Notes: generated from the letters alone by a model not told the origin. A DNA stretch of 64,000 nucleotides from Pseudomonadota bacterium (GCA_021325135.1 JAJPHT010000026.1:56094-120093); one strand, 5' to 3'. Positions 13,645 through 22,384 are shown, counted from the first letter of the stretch. Program-made: numbers and translations.

Positions 13645-14448
13645 CTATCGCTCCTCGCGCCATCGGACAAGCTCCTGCGCGAAGCGCGCCGGCTGCTCCA
13701 GCTCGGGGAAGTGGCCCGCGTCCTCCAGCACGACCACCTTCGCGCGGGGCGCGTGGCGGCGGAGCCCTTGGGGGTCGCTGCCGCGGTGCGTGCGGTCCCT
13801 GGCGCCCCACACGGCCAGCACGGGCAGGTCCGTGGGGGGCGGGGGCGCGGCGCGCTCCAGGGCGCGGAAGGCGGCGGCGAGGGGGAAGCGCGCGCCGTGG
13901 TCGAACGACTCGACGGCCAGCGCGCCGAAGGCGTCGCCCGCCTCGCGGGTGGGGAGCGCGGCGCGGTACCACGAGCGGGCGATCTCCGGGGCGCGCACGT
14001 AGCCCAGCGCGGGGCCCACGAGGGGCGCGCGCAGCGCGCGGCGCCTGTCGACGCGGTCGATCCACCGCAGCGCGTCGTCCCACGCAGGGGCCTGGAGGGC
14101 GACCAGCGAGTCCACGAGGTCGGGCCGCGCGGCCGCGACGCGCAGCGCGACGTAGGCGCCCACGCAGGGCAGCGCCAGGGTGCACGGCCCCAGGGCGAGC
14201 TTGTCCAGGAGGGCGATGGTCGCCTCCGCCTGCGCGTCGGGGGACTGCCCCGCGCCGCGGGCGGCCTTGGAGTGGCCGAACCCCACGGGCTCGAAGGCGA
14301 CGACGCGCGCGTGGGGGCGCAGCGCGACCATGAGGGGGCCGTACTGCTCCAGCACGTTGGGCGGGTCCGTCGCCAGCACGAGCGGAGGCCCCTGGCCCGC
14401 CTGCCGCAGGCGGACGGAGCCCTGGGGGATCGCGACCTGGCGGATCAT
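13645..14448 (-). CDS. Alpha/beta hydrolase with a Cys nucleophile
   Basis: 267 residues with the alpha/beta-hydrolase layout: oxyanion strand (VLATDPP), nucleophile elbow, cap region and late acid and base. The elbow reads LPCVGAY, so the usual Ser is Cys95. D218 (WGARDRT) and H246 (EDAGHFPE) complete a Cys-Asp-His triad. Cys nucleophiles are known in dienelactone hydrolases of this fold; most esterases and peptidases use Ser. The start ATG 14448 overlaps the stop of the upstream Nudix gene (ATGA). Substrate unknown. Confidence 0.8.
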   Translation of the reverse strand: MIRQVAIPQGSVRLRQAGQGPPLVLATDPPNVLEQYGPLMVALRPHARVVAFEPVGFGHSKAARGAGQSPDAQAEATIALLDKLALGPCTLALPCVGAYVALRVAAARPDLVDSLVALQAPAWDDALRWIDRVDRRRALRAPLVGPALGYVRAPEIARSWYRAALPTREAGDAFGALAVESFDHGARFPLAAAFRALERAAPPPPTDLPVLAVWGARDRTHRGSDPQGLRRHAPRAKVVVLEDAGHFPELEQPARFAQELVRWREER

Positions 14449-14861
14449 TGATATCGCGAGACGAGGGCCGCGAGGGCGCGCTTCTGCTCGGGCCACGAGA
14501 GGCGCGTCTCCGCCTCGGCGGCGCTCACCCACTCGGCGCCGGTGTGCTCGTCGCTCAGGGCCTCGGTGACGCCGGGCTCGACGCGCGCCGCGTAGGCCGT
14601 CTCGTGATAGCGCCCCTTGCGCGGGCCGTCCTTCAGCTCGTAGGTGAAGGTCACGCCCAGGGGCTCGGGGGAGACGTCGAAGCCCGTCTCCTCGTCCACC
14701 TCGCGCACGGCGGCGTTGAGGAGGCCCTCGTGCGCCTCGACGTTGCCCGTGACGGGGTGCCAGAGCCCCTTCTCGGTCTTCGCGCGCTTCAGGAGCAGGA
14801 TGCGGAGGCCGTCGGGCGTCTTGCGGTAGAGGAAGACCTGGACCTTCCGGCGCAGGGGCAT
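14445..14861 (-). CDS. Nudix hydrolase
   Basis: 138 residues, cytoplasmic, hydrolysing a nucleoside-diphosphate-linked substrate. The Nudix box G-x5-E-x7-REVxEExG is complete (GNVEAHEGLLNAAVREVDEE then TGF, residues about 37-59). Overall similarity is to dATP or diadenosine-polyphosphate type members (WHPVTGNVE). ATG 14861 is the only plausible start. It overlaps the downstream hydrolase by four bases, so the two are coupled. Confidence 0.9.
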   Translation of the reverse strand: MPLRRKVQVFLYRKTPDGLRILLLKRAKTEKGLWHPVTGNVEAHEGLLNAAVREVDEETGFDVSPEPLGVTFTYELKDGPRKGRYHETAYAARVEPGVTEALSDEHTGAEWVSAAEAETRLSWPEQKRALAALVSRYQ

Positions 14862-14981
14862 GGCAACGGCAAGCCTGGCGGGGGGCTTGAAGGTGGCCCT
14901 TCGCGGCCCACGCCCCCGGGCGGCGCGGGCGCCGCTGGAAAAGCCAAGGCATCGTCAAGAGGCAGGGCCCTTCAGGCGCCC

Positions 14982-15113
14982 ATGTATTGCGCAAGATGCG
15001 GACGCCCCTTCGACGACGAGCTGCTGGCGTGCCGCGTCTGCGAGCCCGGGGAGGGGCGCCGCCTCGCGCAGGCGCGCCTGCTCCGCCGGCGCCAGAGCCT
15101 CCTGGGCTGGTAG
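14982..15113 (+). CDS. 43-residue zinc-ribbon protein
   Basis: A very short protein with two CxxC knuckles (C3, C6, C17, C20) followed by a basic helix rich in Arg. Spacing fits a small zinc ribbon. The basic tail suggests nucleic-acid or ribosome contact, which is inference. It is followed 40 bases later by cutA on the same strand. Confidence 0.65.
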   Translation: MYCARCGRPFDDELLACRVCEPGEGRRLAQARLLRRRQSLLGW

Positions 15114-15153
15114 GCCGGCAAACCTCCAAGCGCGGAGCCCCCGCTGCGTCGCC

Positions 15154-15471
15154 ATGGACCACGTCTCGGTCTACGTCACGTTCCCCGACGCGGACGTCGC
15201 GCGCCGCGTCTGCCGCGCCCTGGTGGAGGAGCGCCTCGTCGCGTGCGCCAACCTCGCGCCCACCGAGAGCCTGTACGAGTGGGAGGGGCGCCTGGAGGAG
15301 GCCCGCGAGGTGGCGGCCTTCTGCAAGACGCGCGCCGCGCTGGTGGGCCGCGTCGCGGCCCGCGTCAAGGAGCTTCACCCCTACGAGGTGCCCTGCGTCG
15401 TGGCGTTTCCCCTGCTGGGCGGCCACGGGCCCTACCTCGCGTGGATCGACGCGCAGACGCGCTCAGCCTGA
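15154..15471 (+). CDS. cutA: CutA-type divalent-ion tolerance protein
   Basis: 105 residues, the usual length for this trimeric ferredoxin-fold protein. Conserved segments are present in order: VYVTFPDADVARRVCRALVE, ACANLAP, the YEWEG core and the closing LHPYEVPCVVAFPL. The family is linked to copper and other divalent-ion tolerance, though its exact biochemistry in archaea is unsettled. The 3' end overlaps the convergent mptE gene by nine bases. Confidence 0.93.
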   Translation: MDHVSVYVTFPDADVARRVCRALVEERLVACANLAPTESLYEWEGRLEEAREVAAFCKTRAALVGRVAARVKELHPYEVPCVVAFPLLGGHGPYLAWIDAQTRSA

Positions 15472-16119
15472 GCGCACCGGCACGCCGAGGCCCTCCACGA
15501 TGCGCCGCGCCCACGCGAGCTTGCGGAGCTTCGCGGCCGCGTCGCGGCCAGGCTTCGGCGCGGGCGTCTCGAAGTCGAACCCCACGAGGCGCAGCGACGC
15601 GGCGCCCATGGCGACGGCGAGGCACGCGGCGCGGTCGCCGTCGGTGAAGCCGCCGAAGTCGCGCATGCGGCCGCGGGGCTCCGCCTGCGTCGTGCCCAAG
15701 ACGGGGCCCAGGAGGCGCGGCACGTGGCGCGCGAGGGCGTCGCGGTTGTCGCCGTGCGCGTGCACGACCAGCGGAACGCCCAGGGCGGAGAGCGCGACCT
15801 GCAGCGCGACGTCGCCGTCCAGGTCCGTCACCACCGCCACGGGCTCGCGCGGCGGGGGTGCCCGGGGGTCTGCCACGAGGAGCGGGCCCTCGGGGACGTT
15901 CTCCGCGGGCGCGCCGCCGAGGATCACCGCCTCGCGGCCCGCAAGCTCCGCGCGGAACGCGTCGAGGTCCACGCAGAGGCGGTCCTCCAGCAGCGCGTCC
16001 AGCTCGTCGCGCGCCGCCTCGTCCGCCGCGCGCGAGAAGCCGAAGTCGGCGAGGATCGCCTCGTAGGTCGGCTCCCAGCGCGCCCAGTCCATCGGGCGGC
16101 CAGCGGCGCGCCCCGCCAT
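15463..16119 (-). CDS. mptE: 6-hydroxymethyl-7,8-dihydropterin pyrophosphokinase, archaeal MptE type
   Basis: Transfers pyrophosphate from ATP to the pterin in archaeal folate or methanopterin synthesis; unrelated to bacterial FolK. Diagnostic segments are DWARWEPTYEAILADFGFSR at the N-terminus, VTDLDGD near 98-104, HAHGDN near 119-124 and GFTDGDRA near 155-162, with acidic residues for metal binding. ATG 16119 has a GGAGG ten bases upstream and is preferred. A second ATG at 16092 (MDWARW) matches typical homologue starts but has no ribosome site. Confidence 0.9.
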   Translation of the reverse strand: MAGRAAGRPMDWARWEPTYEAILADFGFSRAADEAARDELDALLEDRLCVDLDAFRAELAGREAVILGGAPAENVPEGPLLVADPRAPPPREPVAVVTDLDGDVALQVALSALGVPLVVHAHGDNRDALARHVPRLLGPVLGTTQAEPRGRMRDFGGFTDGDRAACLAVAMGAASLRLVGFDFETPAPKPGRDAAAKLRKLAWARRIVEGLGVPVRSG

Positions 16120-16154
16120 CAGGCTTCTTCCTCCCGCGCGCCCACTGCCGGCCG

Positions 16155-16730
16155 ATGCCCGAGATGTCGCGCGTCGAGCGCCTCCTGGTCAACGGCCCCC
16201 TCGTCCGCATGGCGCACCGCGACGTGGCCGTGCCGCGGCTGCTGCGCCTCGCGCTGGCGCCCCTGGAAGGCCCGCTGCTGGAGGTGGGCTGCGGCGAGGG
16301 CGCCACCACCGAGGGGCTGCTGGACCGCCTCCCCGGCATCGAGGTCACGGCGCTGGACTTCGATCCCTTCCAGGTGGAGCGCGCCCGGAGGCGCGTCGAG
16401 GGCCGCGCCCTCGTCGTGCAGGGCGACGCCGCTGCGCTGGACTTTCCCGGAGGGTCGTTCGCGACGGTGGTGGAGATGAACGCGTTCCACCACGTGCCCG
16501 AGTGGCGCAAGGCCCAGCGGGAGGCGTTCCGCGTCCTGAGGCCCGGCGGCCAGTTCCTCTTCATGGACTACGCGCGGAGGTTCGCGCGGGGCCTCTTCGC
16601 GACGAGCGCTTTCCAGCCCGGCGCGTTCACGCCCGACGAGTTCGTCCACGGCCTCGCGGACGCGGGCTTCTCCCCGGTGGTGCTGCGCGGCTCGTGGGTG
16701 GTCACGGGCTGCGCCCGACGACCTCGATGA
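16155..16730 (+). CDS. Class I SAM-dependent methyltransferase, UbiE-like
   Basis: About 191 residues. The SAM-binding motif I is LLEVGCGEGATTEGL (near 40-54), the acidic end of strand 2 is ALDFDPFQVE, and the later strand reads VVEMNAFHHVPEWRKAQREA, typical of the small-molecule branch. Substrate unknown. Start ATG 16155 or 16164 (MSRVERL). Divergent from mptE. Its 3' end overlaps the convergent recQ-like gene by 29 bases. Confidence 0.82.
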   Translation: MPEMSRVERLLVNGPLVRMAHRDVAVPRLLRLALAPLEGPLLEVGCGEGATTEGLLDRLPGIEVTALDFDPFQVERARRRVEGRALVVQGDAAALDFPGGSFATVVEMNAFHHVPEWRKAQREAFRVLRPGGQFLFMDYARRFARGLFATSAFQPGAFTPDEFVHGLADAGFSPVVLRGSWVVTGCARRPR

Positions 16731-19611
16731 TCCCCTTGCCGTACTTCTCCACCTTCTTGGGCCCCATGCCCTTCACCGCCAGGAGGTCGGACTCGGTGGC
16801 GGGCCGCGCCGCGGCGATGGCGCGCAGCGTCGCGTCGTGCGCGACGACGTAGGCCGGCACGCCCTCCTCGTCCGCCCGCGCCTTGCGCCACGCCTTCAGC
16901 GCCGCCAGCAGCGCGTCGTCCACGTCCGAGGGCTCGGCGCCCGCGGGCGCCTCGCGCTTGGGCGGCGCCTCGACGACCAGGGGCCGCTCGCCGAAGAGGG
17001 CGTCGAGCCCCTTGGGCGTGAGCTTCAGCATCGTGCCGCCGTGCTCCAGCGTCGCGCGCTCGACGTAGCCCATCTCCTCCATGCTGCCGATGAGGGCCTT
17101 CACCTTGCTCTCGCTGCGCAGGCCCAGCGAGCCGCGGGCGGGGAGCTTGTCGGCCCACGGCGGGCTGCGCGCGTCGCCGCGCAGGTGCCAGATGAGGTTG
17201 CGCTCGCCGATCCCGCGGCCCCCGGAGAGCGCGTTGAGGACGTGCCGGCGCGCCTCCTCCTCGGAGCCCGCGCCCTCCTCGGGAAGCTCGTGCGCGACGC
17301 CCAGGCAGTTGTCGCAGCTGCCGCAACGCTCCGGCACCCCCTCCTCGCCGAAGTAGCGGCGCAGGTACCAGTGGCGGCAGCGCGTCGTCTTCACGTAGTC
17401 GAGGATCTCCTTGCCGCGCTGCTCGGCCAGCGCCGCGTAGCGGTCCAGGACCGCGGGCGCGCCCTCCGCGGAGCCCGTGACCTTGTGCAGGATCGCGCGG
17501 GGGCCCACCTGGAAGAAGAGCGCCCCGTCCGCCTCTTTCGACAGCAGGGTGGGCTCGACCTTCTCGGGGGCGACGCCCAGCGCGCGGGCCGCCTCGAAGA
17601 GGCCCACCTCGCGGCCCGAGATGGGGAGGTCGCCGCCGTGGACCAGCACGCTGCGCGGCGCGTCGGCGAGGCGGACCGCGGCGCCGGCCTCCGCGAGGAT
17701 GGAGAGCGCGACGCGGGGCTTCACGTCGTCCTCGGGGTCGAGCGCCGCCACCTGCGCGGGGTCCAGCAGGCTGTAGCCGTCCTCGCCCGCGCTCGCCAGC
17801 AGGAGGCCCCACGCCTCGTGGACGAGCTTCGCGCTGGGCAGGTCGCCCCGCGCGCGGCTCTTGAGCTGCCCGCCGTCCTGCGCGGTGGCGAGGAGCACGC
17901 AGCGCGCGGGAAGCCCGTCGCGCCCGGCGCGGCCCGACTCCTGCGAGTAGCTCTCGACGCTCTCGGCGGGGTCGGCGTGGAAGACGAAGCGGATGTCCCC
18001 CTTGTTGATGCCCATGCCGAAGGCGACCGTCGCGACGAGCACGTCGACGCGCCCCTCCATGAACTCCTCCTGGCGGCGCGTCCGGTCGTCGAGCCCCGCG
18101 TGGTAGGGCGCGGCGCGCAGGCCCGCGCGGGAGAGCGCCTCGGCGAGCTGCTCGCACTTGGCGCGGCTGCTGGCGTACACGATGCCGGGGCCCGGCGTCT
18201 CGCGGCAGAGCTGCACGAGGTGCGCGAGCTTGTCGTCCGCGCTTCTGGCGAGGATCGCCTCGTAGCGGAGGTTGGGGCGCGCGGTGCTGGCGCGCACGAC
18301 GGTCATGGGGCAGAGGCGGCGCACGATGTCGCGCTCCACGCGCGGGGGCGCCGTCGCGGTGAACGCCGCCACGGGAGGGCTCCCCAGGAGCGTGCGCGCG
18401 TCGGCGATGCCCAGGTAGTCGGGGCGGAAGTCGTGCCCCCACACCGAGACGCAGTGCGCCTCGTCCACCACCAGGCGGACGACGCCCGCGCGGCGCAGCG
18501 CGGCGAGGAAGGTCGCGTTGCGAAGACGCTCGGGCGCCGCGTAGACGAGGCGGTAGCGCCCCGCCGCGATCTCGTCGAGCGCGCGCCGCGCCTGGGCCTG
18601 CGTCAGCTCGCTGGTGAGCGCGACGCTGGCGGCGCGCATGGGCGCGGGGAGCGAGTCGAGCTGGTCCTTCATGAGCGCGATCAAGGGGCTCACCACCAGC
18701 GTGACGCCGCGCGAGAGCACGGCGGGCAATTGATAGCACAAGCTCTTGCCGCCGCCCGTGGGCATGAGGGCCAGCACGTCCTCGCCGCGCAGGATGCGCG
18801 CCAGCACCTCGCCCTGCCCCTCGCGGAGGCCCGCATAGCCGAAGTGGCGCCTCACGAGGTCCGCCGCGCGCTGGATCTCCTCCGGCGACACGGCGGGCCC
18901 GGAGGAGACGGCCTTGGGCGCCGCCTCCTGGCGCGGCGCCGCGGCGGCGCCCACGAGCGCGGCGGCCTCGGCGCGCTGGAGGGAGAGCGCCTCGGCCATG
19001 GCCTGCGCATGGTGCTCCTCGCCCGCGCCCTCGAAGAAGCGGCGCAGCCTCTGGTGATAGCTCGCGGAAAGCGGGCCCTCCTCGTCGCCGCGCGTGTCGA
19101 GGAGGCGCGCCGCGAACGCGCTGCCCGACACCCAGTCGCCCATGGCGCCGCACGCCTCCGCGAGGCCCAGGAGGCCGCGCCTCCTCGTGGGGTGCTCCGC
19201 GACGGCGGCCTCGAAGGCGCGCCGCGCAGGTGCGGCCTCACCGGCCTCCAGCAGCGCCTCGCCCAGGATGACGCGCCGCAGGTAGGGAGCGAGCCCCGGC
19301 TGCGCGTCCAGGAAGGAAGGCACCTCGGCGACGCGGCCCAGGCGCGCGAGGGCGCGGGCGCGCAGGCCGAGGCTCACGCTGGAGGCGCCCTGCGCCTCGC
19401 GGCGCTCCACCGTGGCCAGCGCGCCTGCGGCGTCGCCCGTGTCCAGCTGCGCCTCGGCGAGGAGGTCCAGGGCGAGCAGGCCCGCGCGGGCCGGGTCCAC
19501 GAGGCGGACGACCTCCTCGGGGCGGCCGGCGACGAGGAGCGCGCGCAGGTGGGCGGCCTGCTCGCGGGGCGGGCGGTCCGCGAAGTCCATCGCGAAGCGC
19601 AGCGCCCCCAT
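16702..19611 (-). CDS. recQ: RecQ-family DNA helicase with N-terminal TPR-like extension
   Basis: A 969-residue protein. Residues about 1-215 are helical repeats of TPR type (short paired helices with Ala/Leu/Gly packing, e.g. LGEALLEAGEAAPARRAFEA), which ordinary RecQ lacks. The helicase core follows: Walker A PTGGGKS near 287, DEAH near 384, motif VI QESGRAGRDG near 557. Then the RQC zinc site (CRHWYL near 745 and CGSCDNC ending near 769), a winged helix and a C-terminal HRDC domain (about 885-965) ending with KGMGPKKVEKYG. RecQ unwinds branched DNA during repair and recombination. It starts four bases after a methyltransferase gene, in a three-gene operon. Confidence 0.93.
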   Translation of the reverse strand: MGALRFAMDFADRPPREQAAHLRALLVAGRPEEVVRLVDPARAGLLALDLLAEAQLDTGDAAGALATVERREAQGASSVSLGLRARALARLGRVAEVPSFLDAQPGLAPYLRRVILGEALLEAGEAAPARRAFEAAVAEHPTRRRGLLGLAEACGAMGDWVSGSAFAARLLDTRGDEEGPLSASYHQRLRRFFEGAGEEHHAQAMAEALSLQRAEAAALVGAAAAPRQEAAPKAVSSGPAVSPEEIQRAADLVRRHFGYAGLREGQGEVLARILRGEDVLALMPTGGGKSLCYQLPAVLSRGVTLVVSPLIALMKDQLDSLPAPMRAASVALTSELTQAQARRALDEIAAGRYRLVYAAPERLRNATFLAALRRAGVVRLVVDEAHCVSVWGHDFRPDYLGIADARTLLGSPPVAAFTATAPPRVERDIVRRLCPMTVVRASTARPNLRYEAILARSADDKLAHLVQLCRETPGPGIVYASSRAKCEQLAEALSRAGLRAAPYHAGLDDRTRRQEEFMEGRVDVLVATVAFGMGINKGDIRFVFHADPAESVESYSQESGRAGRDGLPARCVLLATAQDGGQLKSRARGDLPSAKLVHEAWGLLLASAGEDGYSLLDPAQVAALDPEDDVKPRVALSILAEAGAAVRLADAPRSVLVHGGDLPISGREVGLFEAARALGVAPEKVEPTLLSKEADGALFFQVGPRAILHKVTGSAEGAPAVLDRYAALAEQRGKEILDYVKTTRCRHWYLRRYFGEEGVPERCGSCDNCLGVAHELPEEGAGSEEEARRHVLNALSGGRGIGERNLIWHLRGDARSPPWADKLPARGSLGLRSESKVKALIGSMEEMGYVERATLEHGGTMLKLTPKGLDALFGERPLVVEAPPKREAPAGAEPSDVDDALLAALKAWRKARADEEGVPAYVVAHDATLRAIAAARPATESDLLAVKGMGPKKVEKYGKGIIEVVGRSP

Positions 19612-19615
19612 GGGC

Positions 19616-20371
19616 CTAAAGCTGTGCCCCTCTCGATCCGACGGCCACGTGGACCTCCACCGGGAAGGCGAGCCCGTGCGGGCCCGTCCAGGGCCGGAGC
19701 GCGTCGTCCACGTCGCGGAGCAGCCCCTCGCGCGCCTCGTCGATCGCCTCCGCCTCCGAGAGCGAGGAGCCCGCGACGTAGGCCTCGGCGAAGGCCGCGC
19801 CGCTGGCGAAGCGCGCCTCCCTGCGCAGCCGCTCCACGGTGACGCCCATCCCCGCCTTCTCGAAGAGGCCGCGCAGCCCCGCCTCGGTCTCCAGCGCGTC
19901 GTCGAAGCGCAGCGCGAGCCCTTGGCCCAGGCGCTTGCGCGCGGCCTCGTCCAGCGCGCGGAAGCCCGGGCTCTCCGCGAGGCCGGTCCACAGGAGGACG
20001 CCCACGCGCGGCGCGACGCGGGCCAGCTCCGCCACCGCCCGCGCCGGGTCCTCCGCGAAGGGGAGGCCGTGCTGGCAGAGCGCGACGTCGAACGCGCCGT
20101 CGTGGAAGGGCAGCCGCTCCACGTCGGCCAGCGTCCAGCGCGCGGAGGGGACGACGCCCCGCGCGAACGCGACCATGTCGTCCCAGCTGTCCGCGGCCAC
20201 CACGCGGGCGCGCGGGAGGAGGCGCGCGAGGGCCCCGGTGCCCGCGGCGGCGTCCAGCACGCGCGCGCCGGGCGCGACCGGGACCCGCGATAGCAATTCC
20301 CGCGCGAGGGGGAGCATGAGCGCGGGGACGAGGCCGCGCTCGTAGCCTTGGGGGATGGGCGAGGTGGTCAC
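19616..20371 (-). CDS. SAM-dependent methyltransferase
   Basis: 251 residues from GTG 20371. SAM motif I is VLDAAAGTGALARLL (near 40-54), the second motif is AADSWDDMVAFAR, and the LPFHDGAFDVALCQHGLPF segment is typical of UbiE/COQ5-like enzymes. No substrate can be named. The start overlaps the upstream DUF5655-like gene (GTGA), and recQ begins four bases after the stop, so the three are transcribed together. Confidence 0.82.
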   Translation of the reverse strand: MTTSPIPQGYERGLVPALMLPLARELLSRVPVAPGARVLDAAAGTGALARLLPRARVVAADSWDDMVAFARGVVPSARWTLADVERLPFHDGAFDVALCQHGLPFAEDPARAVAELARVAPRVGVLLWTGLAESPGFRALDEAARKRLGQGLALRFDDALETEAGLRGLFEKAGMGVTVERLRREARFASGAAFAEAYVAGSSLSEAEAIDEAREGLLRDVDDALRPWTGPHGLAFPVEVHVAVGSRGAQL

Positions 20372-20691
20372 GCGGCCCACTCCAGCGCCCACTCGTAGCT
20401 CTCCCGCAGCCAGGCCATGAGCTGCGAGTCCACGTCGCCGGGGGCCTCCACGACGACGCGGTGCGGGAGGAGGGGCATGCGCGCGGCGCGGGCGTCGAGG
20501 ATGCGGTCGTGGTCGGCGCGGCCCACCTTGCGGAACCCCACGTCGACGCGCCGCGCCAGGGGGCGCAGGACGGCGAAGGGCGCGCCGCCGCGGTGATAGC
20601 GCACGAACCCGTTGCGCGTCTCCACCGTCACGTCGGGGCCGAAGCGGCGCAGCGTGCGGTCGAGGAACTCCGCGGCGGCTCGCGCGCTCAC
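20368..20691 (-). CDS. DUF5655-like small protein
   Basis: 107 residues from GTG 20691. The pattern of a beta-rich middle (VRYHRGGAPFAVLRPLARRV), GFR core and a closing HRVVVEAPGDVDSQLMAWLR resembles the C-terminal DUF5655 domain (a transport-domain-like or YdhG-like fold). No biochemical role is known. First gene of the operon with the methyltransferase and recQ. Confidence 0.6.
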   Translation of the reverse strand: MSARAAAEFLDRTLRRFGPDVTVETRNGFVRYHRGGAPFAVLRPLARRVDVGFRKVGRADHDRILDARAARMPLLPHRVVVEAPGDVDSQLMAWLRESYEWALEWAA

Positions 20692-20838
20692 GCCTCGGCA
20701 ACGAAGGGCACCCGCTTCAAGGTCTCCGGTGGGACGATCTCCTCCCTTCCCCCGTTGGCGCCATGGCGCGGCGTCTTGGGAATCGTCGCGTCGTGGCGCC
20801 GTCGCGCCGTGGCGTCAAGTGGTGGCGAGAAGGCAGGC

Positions 20839-21081
20839 TCAGCACCCGGAGGCCATCATGGCCAGGGGCGACGCGGCGGCCTGGCCGTCGAGGTAGGCCT
20901 GGTTGGCCGTCGTCGTCTCGTGGAGGAGGAAGGCGCCCACGCAGGCCGAGAGGACGCCGAAGGCGAGCCAGACGGGGGGCGACGCGCACCGGGCGCGCAG
21001 CATGAGCGAGCCGCCCAGGAGGACGAGCACGTAGGCGAGGTCCAGGACGAGCCAGTCCCACGGCACGACGGGCCCGCACAT
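20839..21081 (-). CDS. Small membrane protein, unknown
   Basis: 80 residues from ATG 21081, with two or three hydrophobic stretches (DWLVLDLAYVLVLLGGSLML, VWLAFGVLSACVGAFLL, and a short C-terminal one). The open frame extends upstream to 21153 but that part is charged and lacks a better start. No family recognised. The 147 bases between this gene and 20691 hold a GC-rich quasi-palindrome (about 20755-20815) and no gene. Confidence 0.5.
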   Translation of the reverse strand: MCGPVVPWDWLVLDLAYVLVLLGGSLMLRARCASPPVWLAFGVLSACVGAFLLHETTTANQAYLDGQAAASPLAMMASGC

Positions 21082-21185
21082 GACGACCGGCGCTGGGCGC
21101 TCCTCCCGGATGGCCCGATCGCCGGGGGACAAGGGGCCCTGGGGCCCGCGCAACCCTCATGCGGCGGCGGGGAATGGTCCGTGCG

Positions 21186-21494
21186 ATGCCGGCCGTCAAG
21201 GGGAACAGCCTGGGCGCGCGCATCCTGCTGCTCCTGGGCGAGCGATACCCCATCACCCTGCGGCAGGTGGCGCTGGCGCTCCAGACGCGGCCCGACGCCG
21301 TGGAGCGCGAGACGAAGCGCCTCCTCGCGCAGGGGCTCGTCGTCACGGAGCGGCTGGGCGAGGAGACGTACGTCGCGTTGAGCGGCGCGGGCGTCACGTA
21401 CCTCGGGCTCCCCGCGAAGGAGGCGGAGCGCCTGAAGGGGCGCAAGCCCGCCCCCGCGAAGCCGCGCGACGAGGGCGACCCCGCGTTTGGCTAG
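21186..21494 (+). CDS. Winged-helix transcription regulator
   Basis: About 102 residues. A winged helix spans roughly residues 6-70: LGARILLLLGERYPITLRQV (helix 1-2), VERETKRLLAQGLVVTERLG (recognition helix and wing), ending in a basic proline-rich tail. Closest to MarR/ArsR-like archaeal regulators. ATGs at 21159, 21174 and 21186 are in frame. The last gives the most natural N-terminus (MPAVKGNSLGARI). Target genes unknown. Confidence 0.75.
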   Translation: MPAVKGNSLGARILLLLGERYPITLRQVALALQTRPDAVERETKRLLAQGLVVTERLGEETYVALSGAGVTYLGLPAKEAERLKGRKPAPAKPRDEGDPAFG

Positions 21495-21555
21495 CGCCTT
21501 CGGGGAATGTACCAGAAACCCCCTTCTCTCCCGTCACGCGTGAGACTCGATCCTC

Positions 21556-22371
21556 GTGCCCGCTTCGTTCCGGCGCATCCTCCACATCGAAGACTCCGAG
21601 ACCGACGCCTACATCGTGAAGCGCGCCTTCCGCGACCAGCCGGACGTCGAGATCGCCTGGGCCACGACGGGGAGCCAGGGGCTCCAGAAGCTCCTCGAAG
21701 GGAACTTCGACCTGGTGCTCCTGGACTACGCCCTGCCCGACATGACGGGCCTGGAGGTGCTGCTGCAGGTCGTGGAGAAGTCGCCCGGCACGCCGGTCGT
21801 CATCGTCTCGGGCTTCGGCAGCGAGTACGTCGCCGCGCGGGGCCTCCAGGTGGGCGCCATCGGCTACGTCAACAAGGACGCGCCCCACTTCCGCGAGGAG
21901 CTTCCCCGCACGCTGGAGCGCCTCCACGAGCAGAGCCGCTCGCAGCGCCGCGCGAAGGAGATCGAGGAGCGCATCCGCACGCGGCCCAACCTGCGCCACA
22001 GCATGGAGGACGTGCTGGGCACGCTGCGCGAGGCGCTCCCCGAGGCGCGCGGCACCTTCATCACCTCCTCCGACGGCCTGCCCCTCGCCCTCTCCAAGAG
22101 CGCCGAAGGCGGACGCGACATCGATCCGCTCTCGGCCATGGTGTGCGGCTCGGTGCTCCGCAACCTCGACATGATCGGCGGCAACCTGGACCTCGCGGAG
22201 CAGGAGACGGGTGTTGTGCGTTACCGCGACGGCTCGCTGGTCTACCGGCGCGTCCCCGACGTGGGCAGCCTCGTCGTCGTCTTCGACCGCGAGGCCCACG
22301 CGCGGGAGGACCTGCGCGAGGTGGACGTCGCCGCGCGGGAGATCACGAGCCTCGTGAAGGACGTGGCCTGA
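21556..22371 (+). CDS. Receiver domain fused to a Roadblock/LC7-like domain
   Basis: 271 residues. The N-terminal receiver (1-120) has the acidic pocket E12-D13, phosphoacceptor D57 (LLDYALPD), S85 and K107. After a charged helix (about 118-150) comes a C-terminal domain resembling Roadblock/LC7 regulators of small GTPases (GTFITSSDGLPLALSKS, then VVRYRDGSLVYRRVPDVGSL). Output is thus probably protein-protein, not DNA binding. GTG 21556. No kinase is adjacent, but PAS kinases lie at 45.9-52.5 kb. It ends 13 bases before the lipid synthesis operon. Confidence 0.8.
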   Translation: MPASFRRILHIEDSETDAYIVKRAFRDQPDVEIAWATTGSQGLQKLLEGNFDLVLLDYALPDMTGLEVLLQVVEKSPGTPVVIVSGFGSEYVAARGLQVGAIGYVNKDAPHFREELPRTLERLHEQSRSQRRAKEIEERIRTRPNLRHSMEDVLGTLREALPEARGTFITSSDGLPLALSKSAEGGRDIDPLSAMVCGSVLRNLDMIGGNLDLAEQETGVVRYRDGSLVYRRVPDVGSLVVVFDREAHAREDLREVDVAAREITSLVKDVA

Positions 22372-22384
22372 CCCAAACCCCCAA

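Noticed and set aside
16837..19842. 1001-residue open frame on the plus strand
   Set aside because: It is the antisense of recQ. GC-rich codon use leaves long stop-free frames on the other strand; its sequence is low-complexity Arg/Ala/His/Leu with no domain.
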